A DNA stretch of 64,000 bases from Maricaulis virginensis (lineage in GTDB: Bacteria; Pseudomonadota; Alphaproteobacteria; Caulobacterales; Maricaulaceae): NCBI RefSeq assembly GCF_027922185.1, contig NZ_BSFE01000004.1, forward strand, positions 264,795 through 328,794, written 5' to 3'. The position numbers were made by a program, and so were the translations under genes. Each line of letters opens with the position of its first letter. Position 1 is the stretch's first letter. The notes beneath the pieces are model-generated. The model did not search any database, was not told where the DNA came from, and was given only the letters and a program-made list of their open reading frames with translations. This document shows, one piece after another, positions 16,769-27,386 of the stretch.

Positions 16769-16797
16769 GCCGCTGCTGCCGGATGTGCAGCAGCGGC
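16769..16797 (-). terminator. Hairpin after pheA
   Basis: GCCGCTGCTGC (16769-16779) and GCAGCAGCGGC (16787-16797) are perfect 11-base arms with a 7-base loop, 18 bases beyond the pheA stop. On the minus strand the hairpin is followed by AAAACC and not by a T-run. It is a strong stem but not a textbook intrinsic terminator. Confidence 0.55.
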
Positions 16798-16814
16798 ATT
16801 CATGGCCCGTGTCG

Positions 16815-17969
16815 CTATTCGGCAACGGTAACCCGGTCGATCGCATCGGCGGCATAGCAGCCGAGCAGCTTGATCTCGCGGGTATGCTCTTCAATGACGC
16901 TCATGGCCTGGCGGACCCGCTCGTCCTCGACATGGCCCTCCACATCCATGATGAACATCTCCTCCCAGGGATTGCCGGCAATCGGACGGCTTTCCAGCTT
17001 GACGATGTTCACGCCCTGGTCGCGGAAACCGGTCAGCGCGTCGACCAGACAGCCCGGCGTGTCGCGCGTGGTGAACATCATCGACGTCTTGCACTCCACT
17101 TCGCGGGTCGGCAGCTTGGCCTTGCGGGCAATCACGATGAAACGGGTGATATTCTGCTCGTGATCACCGATGCCACGGGCCAGGATATCCATGCCGAACA
17201 GGCGTGCCGCGTCCTCGCCGGCCACGGCTGCCGCCGTGTCGTCATCCTCCAGCAGGCGCTCCAGCGCCCGCGTGGTCGAGGCCGCCATGTGCGTCTCCAG
17301 CTCCGGGTGGGAGGCGATATAGCGGCGGCACTGGGCCAGTGCCTGCGGATGGCCGAAGACCCGGCTGATCCGCCCCTGCCCGCTGGCCTTGCCGACCAGG
17401 CAGTGATCGACGCGCAGCAGGAATTCGCCGATGATCTGGGTGCGTGAATTGATCAGGATATCATAGACTTCGTTGATCGAGCCCGTCGTGGTGTTCTCGA
17501 TCGGCACCACGCCGTAATCGACCTCGGCATTCTCGACCGAGCGGAAGATCGAGACGAAGTCGCGCTTGGGTGACGGCACGACGGTGGCGTTGCGGCGCTC
17601 GAAGACCTTCTGGGCCGCGATATGGCTGTAACTGCCCGGCCCGCCGAGATAGGCGACGGTGGCTTCGTTGAGATCCTCGTTGCGCATGGAATCGAAGCGC
17701 TGGCGCTGGCGGCGGATCGACACCTCGAACAGGGCCTGGAACAGGCTCTCGACCAGTTCGGGCGGCAAGCCGAGCGCCTTTGCGCGTGCGAGCGCGTCGC
17801 GCAGGACGGCCTGCTCGCGTTCGCGGTCGCGCACCGGCTGACCGCTGGCGGCCTTGGCAGCCTGTATCTCGTCGACCAGTTCCTGGCGTCGCGCAATGGT
17901 ATCGATCAACTGCCCGTCGATCTGGGAAATCTCCGCCCGGATCTCGTCCCGGCTCTTTGTCGTCGTCAC
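16815..17969 (-). CDS. pheA: Chorismate mutase/prephenate dehydratase (P-protein)
   Basis: 384 residues from GTG 17969, chosen because AAGGAAGGTG precedes it by about seven bases. The longer frame would translate the attenuator hairpin. An AroQ-type chorismate mutase segment (about 5-85; RDEIRAEISQIDGQLIDTIARRQ) is followed by prephenate dehydratase (about 105-280; VAYLGGPGSYSHIAAQ, PIENTTTGSINEVYD, then HPQALAQCRRYI) and an ACT domain (about 295-375). The ACT domain carries the Phe-binding GxxxL and ESRP motifs (GCLVDALTGF, KLESRPIAGNPWEEMFIMD). It converts chorismate to phenylpyruvate and is probably inhibited by Phe. The upstream leader peptide and terminator indicate transcription attenuation by Phe-tRNA supply. 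Confidence 0.94.
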   Translation of the reverse strand: MTTTKSRDEIRAEISQIDGQLIDTIARRQELVDEIQAAKAASGQPVRDREREQAVLRDALARAKALGLPPELVESLFQALFEVSIRRQRQRFDSMRNEDLNEATVAYLGGPGSYSHIAAQKVFERRNATVVPSPKRDFVSIFRSVENAEVDYGVVPIENTTTGSINEVYDILINSRTQIIGEFLLRVDHCLVGKASGQGRISRVFGHPQALAQCRRYIASHPELETHMAASTTRALERLLEDDDTAAAVAGEDAARLFGMDILARGIGDHEQNITRFIVIARKAKLPTREVECKTSMMFTTRDTPGCLVDALTGFRDQGVNIVKLESRPIAGNPWEEMFIMDVEGHVEDERVRQAMSVIEEHTREIKLLGCYAADAIDRVTVAE

Positions 17970-17991
17970 GGTCTCACCTTCCTTTTCACGC

Positions 17992-18024
17992 AAAAGAAAA
18001 GGGCCTCCCCGAGGGGGAGGCCCT
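17992..18024 (-). terminator. pheA attenuator terminator (with antiterminator partner at 18063-18069)
   Basis: On the minus strand a perfect 11-base stem (AGGGCCTCCCC / GGGGAGGCCCT, loop CTC, bases 18000-18024) is followed directly by TTTCTTTT, a canonical intrinsic terminator. It ends about 30 bases before the pheA GTG. The loop-side sequence CCCCCTC (18011-18017) is exactly complementary to GAGGGGG in the leader-peptide codons (18063-18069). A GGCC on each side can extend the pairing, giving a competing antiterminator. Confidence 0.88.
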
Positions 18025-18048
18025 GCAAATCCGGTGCTTTCACACACG

Positions 18049-18120
18049 TCAGCCGGCCACCGCCCCCTCACGGGTTGCGTTGGTAAAGTAGCCGAAGAAA
18101 TAGAACGTCGCGAAAGTCAT
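18049..18120 (-). CDS. pheA leader peptide (23 aa, Phe-rich)
   Basis: Minus-strand ATG at 18120 to TGA at 18049-18051. The peptide starts MTFATFYFFGYF and ends with NATREGAVAG. It has five Phe codons (positions 3, 6, 8, 9, 12) and two Tyr codons in 23 residues. It lies immediately upstream of the attenuator terminator and pheA. Its GAG-GGG-G codons form one strand of the predicted antiterminator. This is the layout of ribosome-mediated attenuation known for E. coli pheL-pheA, although the peptide itself is not similar. No clear Shine-Dalgarno precedes the ATG, so it may be leaderless or weakly initiated. Confidence 0.85.
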   Translation of the reverse strand: MTFATFYFFGYFTNATREGAVAG

Positions 18121-18210
18121 GAAACGAGAGTGGCGGGGGTTTTGCGCAAGGTCAATGCTCAATTTCCGCATCTGCGTCGTGCGCGTGCAAAAATCTGGCG
18201 GCGACCACGA

Positions 18211-18236
18211 AAAAGGGCGGCCAAAGCCGCCCTTTT
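18211..18236. terminator. Bidirectional rho-independent terminator after lon
   Basis: AAAAGGGCGGC (18211-18221), loop CAAA, GCCGCCCTTTT (18226-18236). It is 43 bases past the lon stop on the minus strand and isolates lon from the pheA leader region. Confidence 0.9.
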
Positions 18237-18278
18237 CCTGTCACGTAGCGACACCATGAGTGCCCGATAGGGGCAGCA

Positions 18279-20684
<2,406 letters not shown>

Positions 20685-20836
20685 GCTTACTCCATGCGCG
20701 CCCGGCACAGGGGCGCGTGCAGATCTCGTTGGATCTTTCTATCGATACGGGACGGCCGGCAAGCGCTTTCGGTCTTGCCCGACGCGTCCCACCTGGATCA
20801 TGAAGTGGCGATCGAGATCGCCGAATTCAAGCGCCC

Positions 20837-22108
20837 TCAAGCACCCGTCCGCTTGTCGTCCTTGCGCTCGGCATAGATGAAGAGCGGTTTGGCATTGCCC
20901 TCGACGACTTCCGCGTTGACGACAATCTCTTCCACGCCTTCCAGACCCGGCAGGTCGAACATCGTTTCCAGCAGGATACCTTCCATGATGGAGCGCAGGC
21001 CGCGAGCCCCGGTCTTGCGCGCGATCGCCTTGTGCGCCACCGCCTTGAGTGCATCCTCGGTGAAGGTCAGGCCGACGCCTTCCATCTCGAACAGGCGCTG
21101 ATACTGCTTCACGAGCGCATTCTTCGGCTCGGTCAGAATCTGCACCAGGGCGTCCTCGTCCAGGTCTTCCAGGGTCGCGATGACCGGCAGACGGCCGACG
21201 AATTCCGGGATCAGGCCGAAACGCAGCAGATCGTCCGGCTCCACCTCGCGCAGGATATCGCCCGTGCGGCGGTCGTCGCTTTCACGCACATCGGCGCCGA
21301 AGCCGATGGCCGAGCCCTTGCCGCGCTGGGAGATCACCTTGTCGAGACCGGCAAAGGCGCCGCCGACGACGAAGAGGATATTGGTCGTGTCCACCTGCAG
21401 GAATTCCTGCTGGGGATGCTTGCGGCCGCCCTGCGGCGGCACGGAGGCGACCGTGCCTTCCATGATCTTCAGCAGCGCCTGCTGCACGCCCTCGCCCGAT
21501 ACGTCGCGCGTGATGGACGGGTTGTCGGACTTGCGGGAAATCTTGTCGATCTCGTCGATATAGACGATGCCGCGCTGGGCCCGCTCGACATTGTAGTCGG
21601 CCGACTGCAGCAGTTTCAGCACGATGTTCTCGACGTCTTCGCCGACATAGCCGGCTTCGGTCAGCGTCGTCGCATCGGCCATGGTGAAGGGCACATCGAG
21701 GATGCGCGCCAGCGTCTGGGCCAGCAGCGTCTTGCCGCAACCGGTCGGACCGATCAGCAGGATGTTCGACTTGGCCAGCTCCACGTCGGAATTGGACGAG
21801 GCGTGGTTCAGGCGCTTGTAGTGATTGTGCACGGCCACCGCGAGCACGCGCTTGGCGTGCGCCTGCCCGATCACGTAATCGTTCAGGACGTTGAAGATTT
21901 CCTGCGGCGTGGGCACGCCTTCCTTGGACTTCACCAGCGAGGACTTGTTCTCCTCGCGGATGATGTCCATGCAGAGCTCGACGCATTCATCGCAGATGAA
22001 CACGGTGGGCCCGGCAATCAGCTTGCGCACCTCATGCTGGCTCTTTCCGCAGAAAGAACAGTAGAGGGTGTTCTTCGACTCGCCGTCTCCGCCCGTCGTC
22101 TTACTCAT
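20837..22108 (-). CDS. clpX: ATP-dependent Clp protease ATP-binding subunit ClpX
   Basis: 423 residues. An N-terminal zinc-binding domain holds paired cysteines (CSFCGKS and ICDECVELC). The AAA+ domain has Walker A GPTGCGKTLLAQ, Walker B IVYIDEIDKI, sensor and arginine-finger regions, and pore loops (YVGEDVEN; RKHPQQEF). The IGF-type ClpP-contacting loop is represented by SAIGFGADV. It unfolds tagged substrates and feeds them to ClpP. GGAG precedes the ATG by five bases. It lies between clpP and lon on the same strand, the standard alphaproteobacterial order. Confidence 0.97.
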   Translation of the reverse strand: MSKTTGGDGESKNTLYCSFCGKSQHEVRKLIAGPTVFICDECVELCMDIIREENKSSLVKSKEGVPTPQEIFNVLNDYVIGQAHAKRVLAVAVHNHYKRLNHASSNSDVELAKSNILLIGPTGCGKTLLAQTLARILDVPFTMADATTLTEAGYVGEDVENIVLKLLQSADYNVERAQRGIVYIDEIDKISRKSDNPSITRDVSGEGVQQALLKIMEGTVASVPPQGGRKHPQQEFLQVDTTNILFVVGGAFAGLDKVISQRGKGSAIGFGADVRESDDRRTGDILREVEPDDLLRFGLIPEFVGRLPVIATLEDLDEDALVQILTEPKNALVKQYQRLFEMEGVGLTFTEDALKAVAHKAIARKTGARGLRSIMEGILLETMFDLPGLEGVEEIVVNAEVVEGNAKPLFIYAERKDDKRTGA

Positions 22109-22147
22109 GACCGCTCCAATTCAACCCGCAGGTCCCGGCACTTGAGT

Positions 22148-22164
22148 GGTATCGTTACGACACC
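22148..22164. promoter_or_regulatory. Near-perfect 17-base palindrome upstream of clpX
   Basis: GGTATCG-TTA-CGACACC has 7-base arms with one mismatch, about 40 bases before the clpX start. No known operator is recognised. Confidence 0.3.
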
Positions 22165-22302
22165 ATACCGGCATTTGTCCCGCCTCGCATCCAGTCCTGA
22201 GCAAAATCAGGGCCGAACTTTAGCGAAAGGTTTCCGTCACTGTGCATTCGATCACATGGGCGCGGCATGGATCAAGCTCCAACCGCGCCCGGCCATCATG
22301 CC

Positions 22303-22938
22303 CTAGCCGGACTTGCCTTCGCCTTCATCCTCGCTGCGACGCGTAAAGACCTCGTCAATGAGGCCGAATTCCCTGGCCTCGTCTGCAGACATGAAGTTGT
22401 CGCGGTCGAGGGCCTGTTCAATCTCGTCATAGGTGCGGCCGGTGTGGTGCACATAGATCTCGTTCAGCCGGCGCTTGATCTTCTGGATGTCCGCCGCATG
22501 CCGCTCGATGTCCGAGGCCTGGCCGCGGAATCCGCCGGAGGGCTGGTGCACCATGATCCGCGCATTCGGCGTGGCGTAGCGCTTCTTGTCCTCACCTGCC
22601 GTCAGCAGCAGCGAGCCCATCGAGGCAGCCATGCCGATACACATGGTCGAGACCGGGCAGCGGATGTGCTGCATCGTGTCGTAAATCGCCAGGCCGGCCG
22701 AGACCACGCCGCCGGGCGAATTGATGTACATCGAGATTTCCTTCTTCGGATTTTCCGATTCAAGGAAAAGCAGCTGGGCGACGATCAGGCTCGCCATATG
22801 GTCCTCGATCGGACCGGTGACGAAGATGATGCGCTCCTTGAGAAGCCGCGAATAGATGTCGAAGGAGCGTTCGCCCCGGCTGGTCTGCTCGACGACGATC
22901 GGAACCAGATTCATCGTCCTGTCCTGGGGATCATGCAT
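22303..22938 (-). CDS. clpP: ATP-dependent Clp protease proteolytic subunit ClpP
   Basis: A 211-residue serine peptidase of family S14. The start MNLVPIVVEQTSRGERSFDIYSRLL is typical, as is the oxyanion segment INSPGGVV. The catalytic Ser lies in CIGMAASMGSLL and the catalytic His in NARIMVHQPSGG, with the Asp following in the AADIQKIK region. AAGGAG precedes the ATG by about seven bases. It forms the 14-mer peptidase chamber capped by ClpX, whose gene is next downstream with a 194-base gap. A terminator after tig (23092-23123) suggests clpP has its own promoter. Confidence 0.97.
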   Translation of the reverse strand: MHDPQDRTMNLVPIVVEQTSRGERSFDIYSRLLKERIIFVTGPIEDHMASLIVAQLLFLESENPKKEISMYINSPGGVVSAGLAIYDTMQHIRCPVSTMCIGMAASMGSLLLTAGEDKKRYATPNARIMVHQPSGGFRGQASDIERHAADIQKIKRRLNEIYVHHTGRTYDEIEQALDRDNFMSADEAREFGLIDEVFTRRSEDEGEGKSG

Positions 22939-23091
22939 GTCGCGCTCCTTGGGGTTCCGGCAGCCGGTCGGCGCCGATTCTCGTCAGACGGGATTGGTCA
23001 AATATTGCGGCGCTCGCTCCAGCGTGCAAGGCGGACGCTGCACACGCCTGTGCGAATTCCCGCAACGGCACACAAAATTGCACCCGGAAAC

Positions 23092-23123
23092 GAAAAGCGC
23101 CGGCGTCCTGCGACGCCGGCGCT
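23092..23123 (-). terminator. Rho-independent terminator after tig
   Basis: Perfect 12-base arms AGCGCCGGCGTC (23096-23107) and GACGCCGGCGCT (23112-23123), with TTTCGTTT following on the minus strand. It separates tig from clpP. Confidence 0.85.
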
Positions 23124-23148
23124 GATCGATTGCGAAAGAGCCTGCCGA

Positions 23149-24672
23149 TCAGGCGTCCTTCTTGGCCGCAGCCTTTTTCTTCGGAGCGGCTTTCTTGGCC
23201 TCGGCCTTGTCGCCGTCCTTCGCCGCCGCCTTCTTGGCCGGAGCCTTCTTCTTCGCGGCCGGCTTGTCGTCGTCCTTCTTGGCAGCGGCCTTCTTCTTCG
23301 GCGCAGCCTTCTTCCCGGCCGGAGCCGGCGCTTCGTCTTCCTCGGCGTAGAGCGCGTCCTTGGACACGGTCACCTCGGTCACCTCGGCGAGTTCGAGGAT
23401 GTAGTCGACGACCTTTTCCTCGTAGATCGGCGCGCGCAGCTGGGCGATGGCCTGCGGGTTCTTCTGGTAGAACTCGACAACCTGGCGCTCCTGACCCGGA
23501 TAGCGCACGGCTTCCTGGTTGATGGCGCGGGAGAGTTCTTCCTGGGTCACGTCGACATTGTTGCGGCGGCCGATCTCGGCGAGCACCAGGCCCAGGCGCA
23601 CACGGCGCTCGGCAATGCCGCGATATTCGGCCTTCAGCTCGTCTTCCGACTTGCCCTTGTCTTCTTCCTCGAGATGGTCGTGCTCGATGGCGTGCTGGAC
23701 TTCGCGCCAGATATTGTCGAACTCGGCATCCACCATCTGCGGCGGCAGGTCGAAGCTGTGCGCGGCATCGAGCTGGTCGAGCAGGGCCCGCTTCACCTTC
23801 ATGCGCGATTGCTGGGCGTGCTCCTGGGCGAAGCGCTTCTTCAGCGCGTCCTTCAGGCCGTCCAGACCGTCGAGACCCAGGCGCCTGGCCAGTTCGTCAT
23901 CGACCTTGGCTTCACCCGGCGCTTCGACCGACTTCACGGTGACGTCGAATTCGGCGTCCTTGCCGGCCAGATGGGCGGCCTGGTAGTGCGCCGGGAAGGT
24001 CACTTTCAGAACGCGCTCTTCGCCCGGCTTGGCACCGACCAGCTGTTCCTCGAAGCCCGGGATGAAGGCACCGTCGCCGATGGCCACGCGGGCGTCCTCG
24101 GCGGCACCGCCCTCGAAGGGTTCGCCATCCAGCTTGCCGACGAAATCGATAACGACGACATCGCCCTCTTCCGCCTTGGCGTTCTTGCCGCCCTTCTTGG
24201 CGGAGAATTCGCGGTTTTCCTCGGCCAGCTTCTGCAGCGCCTCGTCGATCTCGGCCTCATCGACCTCGGCGACCGGGCGCGCGACCTTCAGCTTGGACGG
24301 ATCGGCCGGTTCGAATTCCGGCATCACTTCCAGCGAGATCTCGAAGGAGAAATCGGCCTTGCCGGCGAGCACGTCCTGCGCCTCGCTGGTGACCTTGATG
24401 TCCGGCTGGGTGGCCGGGCGGATATTCTTCTCGTCGAGCGTCTTCTGCGTGGTCTGCGGGACCAGCTCGTTCAGCAGATCGCCCATGATCGACTCGCCGA
24501 ACATCTTGCGGATGTGGCTCGTGGGAACCTTGCCCGGGCGGAAGCCCTTCAGGCGGACTTCCGGACGGATCTCTTCGATCTTCGCTGCGAGGCGAGCTTG
24601 CAGATCGTCGGCCGGGAAGACGATCTCGAAAGTGCGGCTCAAGCCTTCGGAAGATTTCTCGGTGACGTTCAT
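23149..24672 (-). CDS. tig: Trigger factor with lysine/alanine-rich C-terminal tail
   Basis: 507 residues from ATG 24672 (MNVTEKSSEGLSRTFEIVFP); upstream open frame crosses the tRNA-Leu gene and is not coding. The ribosome-binding domain shows the signature FRPGKVP (GFRPGKVPTSHIRKMFG). It is followed by the FKBP-type PPIase domain (about 155-245; EEGDVVVIDFVGKLDGEPFEGG) and the helical chaperone region to about residue 445. The last 60 or so residues are not part of the normal fold: they are repeats of AAPKKKAAAKK, KAPAKKAAAK and similar with a few Asp, like a histone-H1 tail. Trigger factor folds nascent chains at the ribosome exit. Confidence 0.95.
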   Translation of the reverse strand: MNVTEKSSEGLSRTFEIVFPADDLQARLAAKIEEIRPEVRLKGFRPGKVPTSHIRKMFGESIMGDLLNELVPQTTQKTLDEKNIRPATQPDIKVTSEAQDVLAGKADFSFEISLEVMPEFEPADPSKLKVARPVAEVDEAEIDEALQKLAEENREFSAKKGGKNAKAEEGDVVVIDFVGKLDGEPFEGGAAEDARVAIGDGAFIPGFEEQLVGAKPGEERVLKVTFPAHYQAAHLAGKDAEFDVTVKSVEAPGEAKVDDELARRLGLDGLDGLKDALKKRFAQEHAQQSRMKVKRALLDQLDAAHSFDLPPQMVDAEFDNIWREVQHAIEHDHLEEEDKGKSEDELKAEYRGIAERRVRLGLVLAEIGRRNNVDVTQEELSRAINQEAVRYPGQERQVVEFYQKNPQAIAQLRAPIYEEKVVDYILELAEVTEVTVSKDALYAEEDEAPAPAGKKAAPKKKAAAKKDDDKPAAKKKAPAKKAAAKDGDKAEAKKAAPKKKAAAKKDA

Positions 24673-24882
24673 GGGTTGGCCTTGGTGTTCTGGGTAAGGG
24701 TGCGCAGACATGCGCGTGCAAAATCGAGCGCGCGTTATGTCACGGGGATTCGCGCTGTGCAACGCCGGGCAGCGGTTGACGGGTGCAGATGAGGCGAATG
24801 CAGCCTGTTCGCATGCGGGGGCTGGGGGATCGGGGGGGTGGCAAACGAGCCCTCCTTTGCCAAAGGCTTCGGAGGGCACCTC

Positions 24883-24935
24883 TTCGCCCGGATGCGCGCT
24901 GCGGGTGGCTTGCCACCCGAAGCCCGCAGGGCGAA
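24883..24935. repeat. Palindromic repeat copy B, 3' of tRNA-Leu
   Basis: A nested stem: TTCGCCC/GGGCGAA outside, CTGCGGG/CCCGCAG inside and GGTGGC/GCCACC at the tip. It is the same family as 15794-15845. Confidence 0.75.
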
Positions 24936-24961
24936 GGCCCCTGCCGGGGCATTCTCCGCCT

Positions 24962-24987
24962 AAAATCGATTCACTGGATCGATTTTT
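24962..24987. terminator. Terminator 3' of tRNA-Leu
   Basis: AAAATCGAT (24962-24970) and ATCGATTTT (24978-24986) with a 7-base loop. The A-run reads as T on the minus strand. It is 26 bases beyond the tRNA 3' end. Confidence 0.7.
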
Positions 24988-25012
24988 CTGCCTCCGGCAG
25001 ACCGGTTCCGAA

Positions 25013-25097
25013 TGGTGCGGATGAGAGGACTCGAACCTCCACGCCTTGCGGCACTGGAACCTAAATCCAGCGCGTCTACCAGTTCCGCCACATCCGC
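25013..25097 (-). tRNA. tRNA-Leu (anticodon TAG), CCA encoded
   Basis: An 85-base minus-strand gene with acceptor GCGGATG/CATCCGC. The anticodon stem CTGGA/TCCAG has loop TTTAGGT (anticodon TAG). There is a class II long variable arm (TGCCGCAAGGCG) and a T-arm GAGG/CCTC with TTCGAGT, followed by A and CCA. Confidence 0.97.
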
Positions 25098-25184
25098 ACG
25101 TCTGGTGGCGATCTCTTGGCACGGGGCGGCGCGGCTAGGCAAGCGGCCATTGCCGGGCGGGCTGCGGCGGTTCTATATCGCGGC

Positions 25185-25796
25185 ATGTCAGGGATTTCCG
25201 AAGACCGCACCCCGTTCGACTGGGAGACGCGTTTCCGCGACGGCGATACGCCGTGGGAGCGCCGCCAGCTGCATCCGGCGGCTTCGCACTGGCTCGCCGA
25301 GGGTGTGCTGGCGCCGGGTCTCAGCGTGATCGTGCCCGGCTGCGGCCGGGCGCCCGAAGTCGTGGCCTTTGCCCAGGCCGGTCTGCACGTCACCGCCGGC
25401 GATGTCGCCCCGACCGCCCTCGCCTGGCAGCGCGACCGGCTGGACGCGGCCGGGCTGGAGGCCAGCCTGGTCGAGGCCGACCTGACGCAATGGCGGCCGG
25501 ACGCGCCCGTCGATCGGGTCTATGAGCAGACCTTCCTGTGCGCCATCCCGCCCCGCCTGCGCGAAGACTATGAGCGTGCGGTCCACGCCTGGCTGAAGCC
25601 CGGCGGCCGCCTGCTCGCTCTCTTCATGCAGAAGGCCGAGCGCGGCGGGCCGCCCTATGGCTGTTCGCTCGAGGCGATGCATGCGCTGTTTCCCGCCGAA
25701 CGCTGGGCATGGCCGGACGACAACGCCTTCACCGCCTGGCCCCATCCCTCGCTGAGCGGCAAGCCGGAACTGGCCGGGGTTCTGGTACGGCGGTAA
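25185..25796 (+). CDS. TPMT-family S-adenosylmethionine methyltransferase
   Basis: 203 residues starting MSGISEDRTPFDWETRF. The signature of the thiopurine/thiol methyltransferase family is clear: FDWETRFRDGDTPWERRQLHPA, SAM-binding VIVPGCGRAPEVVAFAQAG, GDVAPTALAWQRDRL, and the late PPYGCSLEAMHALFP. Bacterial members methylate thiols, selenium or tellurium compounds; the substrate here is unknown. A TATATC box lies 8-13 bases before ATG 25185 with no Shine-Dalgarno, so the mRNA may be leaderless. An in-frame ATG at 25116 is an alternative but overlaps the likely promoter. Confidence 0.85.
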   Translation: MSGISEDRTPFDWETRFRDGDTPWERRQLHPAASHWLAEGVLAPGLSVIVPGCGRAPEVVAFAQAGLHVTAGDVAPTALAWQRDRLDAAGLEASLVEADLTQWRPDAPVDRVYEQTFLCAIPPRLREDYERAVHAWLKPGGRLLALFMQKAERGGPPYGCSLEAMHALFPAERWAWPDDNAFTAWPHPSLSGKPELAGVLVRR

Positions 25797-25800
25797 CAGG

Positions 25801-25955
25801 CTTCCCCTGCGTGAGCGGGGGAAGTGGCCGAGCCTGGCCTACGGGCCAGGTGAGGTCGAAGGGGGTGAGTCATCCGTGCGCGCTACGCGCTCTGCGGCGC
25901 TGCGCGCCGCCCCCTCAGTCCGCTGACGCGGACAGCTCCCCCGCAAGCGGGGCGA
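25801..25955. repeat. Cluster of REP-like hairpins between convergent genes
   Basis: Several stems lie in tandem: CTTCCCC/GGGGAAG (25801-25824), CCTGGCC/GGCCAGG (25833-25850), GTCCGC/GCGGAC (25918-25933) and CCCCGC/GCGGGG (25939-25952). The motifs GGTCGAAGGGGGTGAG and CCCCTCAGTCCGCTGACG resemble dispersed intergenic repeats of alphaproteobacteria. It may also act as the terminator for both flanking genes. Confidence 0.6.
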
Positions 25956-25964
25956 GCCCTGATA

Positions 25965-27386
25965 TCAAGCCGGCTCTTGCGCCGCGGCGTCCGCCGGCTT
26001 GCGCTTGCGGGCCTTGCCGTGCTTGGCGGTCATCGGGGCGCGGGTGAGCACGAAGAGGGCTGTTGCCAGGCCGGACAGGACATTGGCCGCGGCGATGCCG
26101 CCGATCACGCCGACCGGTGCGTTGACGAGGAAGCTGCCCGCGAGCACGAAGGGCACCATCAGGCCCAGCGCGCGGCCGGCGGTGATCATCATGCCATAGC
26201 TGGGCCGGCCCAGACCGTTGAACCCGGCACTGCCGGCAATCGTGATGCCGTAGCCGGCAATGGTCAGCGAGGCGAGGCGCCAATAGGTCACCGCGGCGGC
26301 CTGACCGGCTTCGGACGGCAGGAAGATCGCGGCCAGCACATCGGCGAAGATCCAGAGCACCGCCGCCACGCCCAGCCCCCAGGCGAGGGCAAAGAGGAAG
26401 GAGGTGCGGAAGGCTTCGCGCACGCGGTCGATCCGCTCGGCGCCGCCATTCTGTCCGGTCACCGCGCCGATACAGGCCGACAGTGCGAACAGCGGCACGA
26501 TGGCGAAGGCTTCCAGGCGTCCGGCCACGCCCAGACCGCCGACCGCGGCATCGCCGAAGCGCGCCATGGCCAGGCCCGACATGGCGACGGTCATCGCGAC
26601 GGGATTGAAGATGTTGGAGATGCAGGCCGGGATGCCGACGCGGGCGATGTCGGACCAGTGATGCCAGACCTCGCCCAGATCCTCCCAACGGAAATCGAGC
26701 AGTTTCTCGCGGAACACCAGATACCAGAGCACCATCAGGAAGGTGCAGGCATTCGCCGCGACGGTTGCCAGGGCCGCGCCGGACACGCCCCAGCCCAGGC
26801 CGGGGAAGAGGCCGAAGACATCGTCCAGGATGAAGATCGGGTCGAGCACGAGATTGATCGCCGCAGCAGCCATCATCATGATCGAGGGGATCACCGCATT
26901 GCCCAGCGCGCGCAGGATATTGCCGGCCACCATCGGGCCGACGATCAGCACGATGCCGCCGAACCAGACCCGCATATAGTCGACCACGTGCGGCAGCATG
27001 GTGTCGCTGGCGCCCAGCGCGCGGAAGATGTCCTCGACGGTCAGGACGCCGATGAAGGACACGATGCCGACCAGCAGCAGGGCCAGGGTCATGGCGTCGG
27101 TGGAAATGCGCGGGATGGAGGCGCCATCCTTGCGCCCCGCCGCCCGCGAGACGGCGGAGACGGCACCGGCGCCCAGGCCGATCGACACGCTCATCACCAG
27201 CATGGTGACGGGGAAGCTCATCTGGACGGCGGCCTGCTGGGCCGTGCCCAGCGTGCCGACCCAGTAGGTGTCGACAATGCCGACGAGCATCATGGCGAGA
27301 ATGCCGAAACTCATCGGCATCATCATCCGGACGACATGCCCGAAGACCGGACCTTGCGTCATGTCGTGTGCAGACCGTCCGGCCAT
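25965..27386 (-). CDS. MATE-family efflux transporter
   Basis: 473 residues from ATG 27386, preceded by AGGAGGGGTACGCC. Twelve hydrophobic segments occur in two related halves. The MATE pattern is visible: MTQGPVFGHVVRMMMPMSFGILAMMLVGIVDTYWVGTLG at the N terminus and IGAVTGQNGGAERIDRVREAF as the mid-protein repeat of the GQxxGA motif. It exports drugs or metabolites against H+ or Na+. A short basic C-terminal tail (KHGKARKRKPADAAAQ) is present. It is divergent from the CaCA antiporter gene. The substrate is not inferable. Confidence 0.92.
   Translation of the reverse strand: MAGRSAHDMTQGPVFGHVVRMMMPMSFGILAMMLVGIVDTYWVGTLGTAQQAAVQMSFPVTMLVMSVSIGLGAGAVSAVSRAAGRKDGASIPRISTDAMTLALLLVGIVSFIGVLTVEDIFRALGASDTMLPHVVDYMRVWFGGIVLIVGPMVAGNILRALGNAVIPSIMMMAAAAINLVLDPIFILDDVFGLFPGLGWGVSGAALATVAANACTFLMVLWYLVFREKLLDFRWEDLGEVWHHWSDIARVGIPACISNIFNPVAMTVAMSGLAMARFGDAAVGGLGVAGRLEAFAIVPLFALSACIGAVTGQNGGAERIDRVREAFRTSFLFALAWGLGVAAVLWIFADVLAAIFLPSEAGQAAAVTYWRLASLTIAGYGITIAGSAGFNGLGRPSYGMMITAGRALGLMVPFVLAGSFLVNAPVGVIGGIAAANVLSGLATALFVLTRAPMTAKHGKARKRKPADAAAQEPA

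Larger units (their letters stand above)
24673..25012. other. Non-coding gap between tig and tRNA-Leu
   Basis: 340 bases without a supported gene. It carries a palindromic repeat (24883-24935), GC-rich runs and the tRNA-Leu terminator (24962-24987). The tig promoter must lie at its left end, but no convincing boxes are seen. Confidence 0.6.

Noticed and set aside
20826..20831. CTTGAA as the -35 of a sigma-32 heat-shock promoter for lon
   Set aside because: No acceptable CCCAT-type -10 at the right distance, so it was not called.
22267..24792. 841-codon plus-strand frame opposite clpP and tig
   Set aside because: It is antisense to well-identified genes. Its composition is that of a mirror frame and it has no domain.
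24673..25122. N-terminal extension of the trigger factor frame
   Set aside because: It translates the tRNA-Leu gene and a palindromic repeat. Homology and the MNVTEKS start place the true start at 24672.
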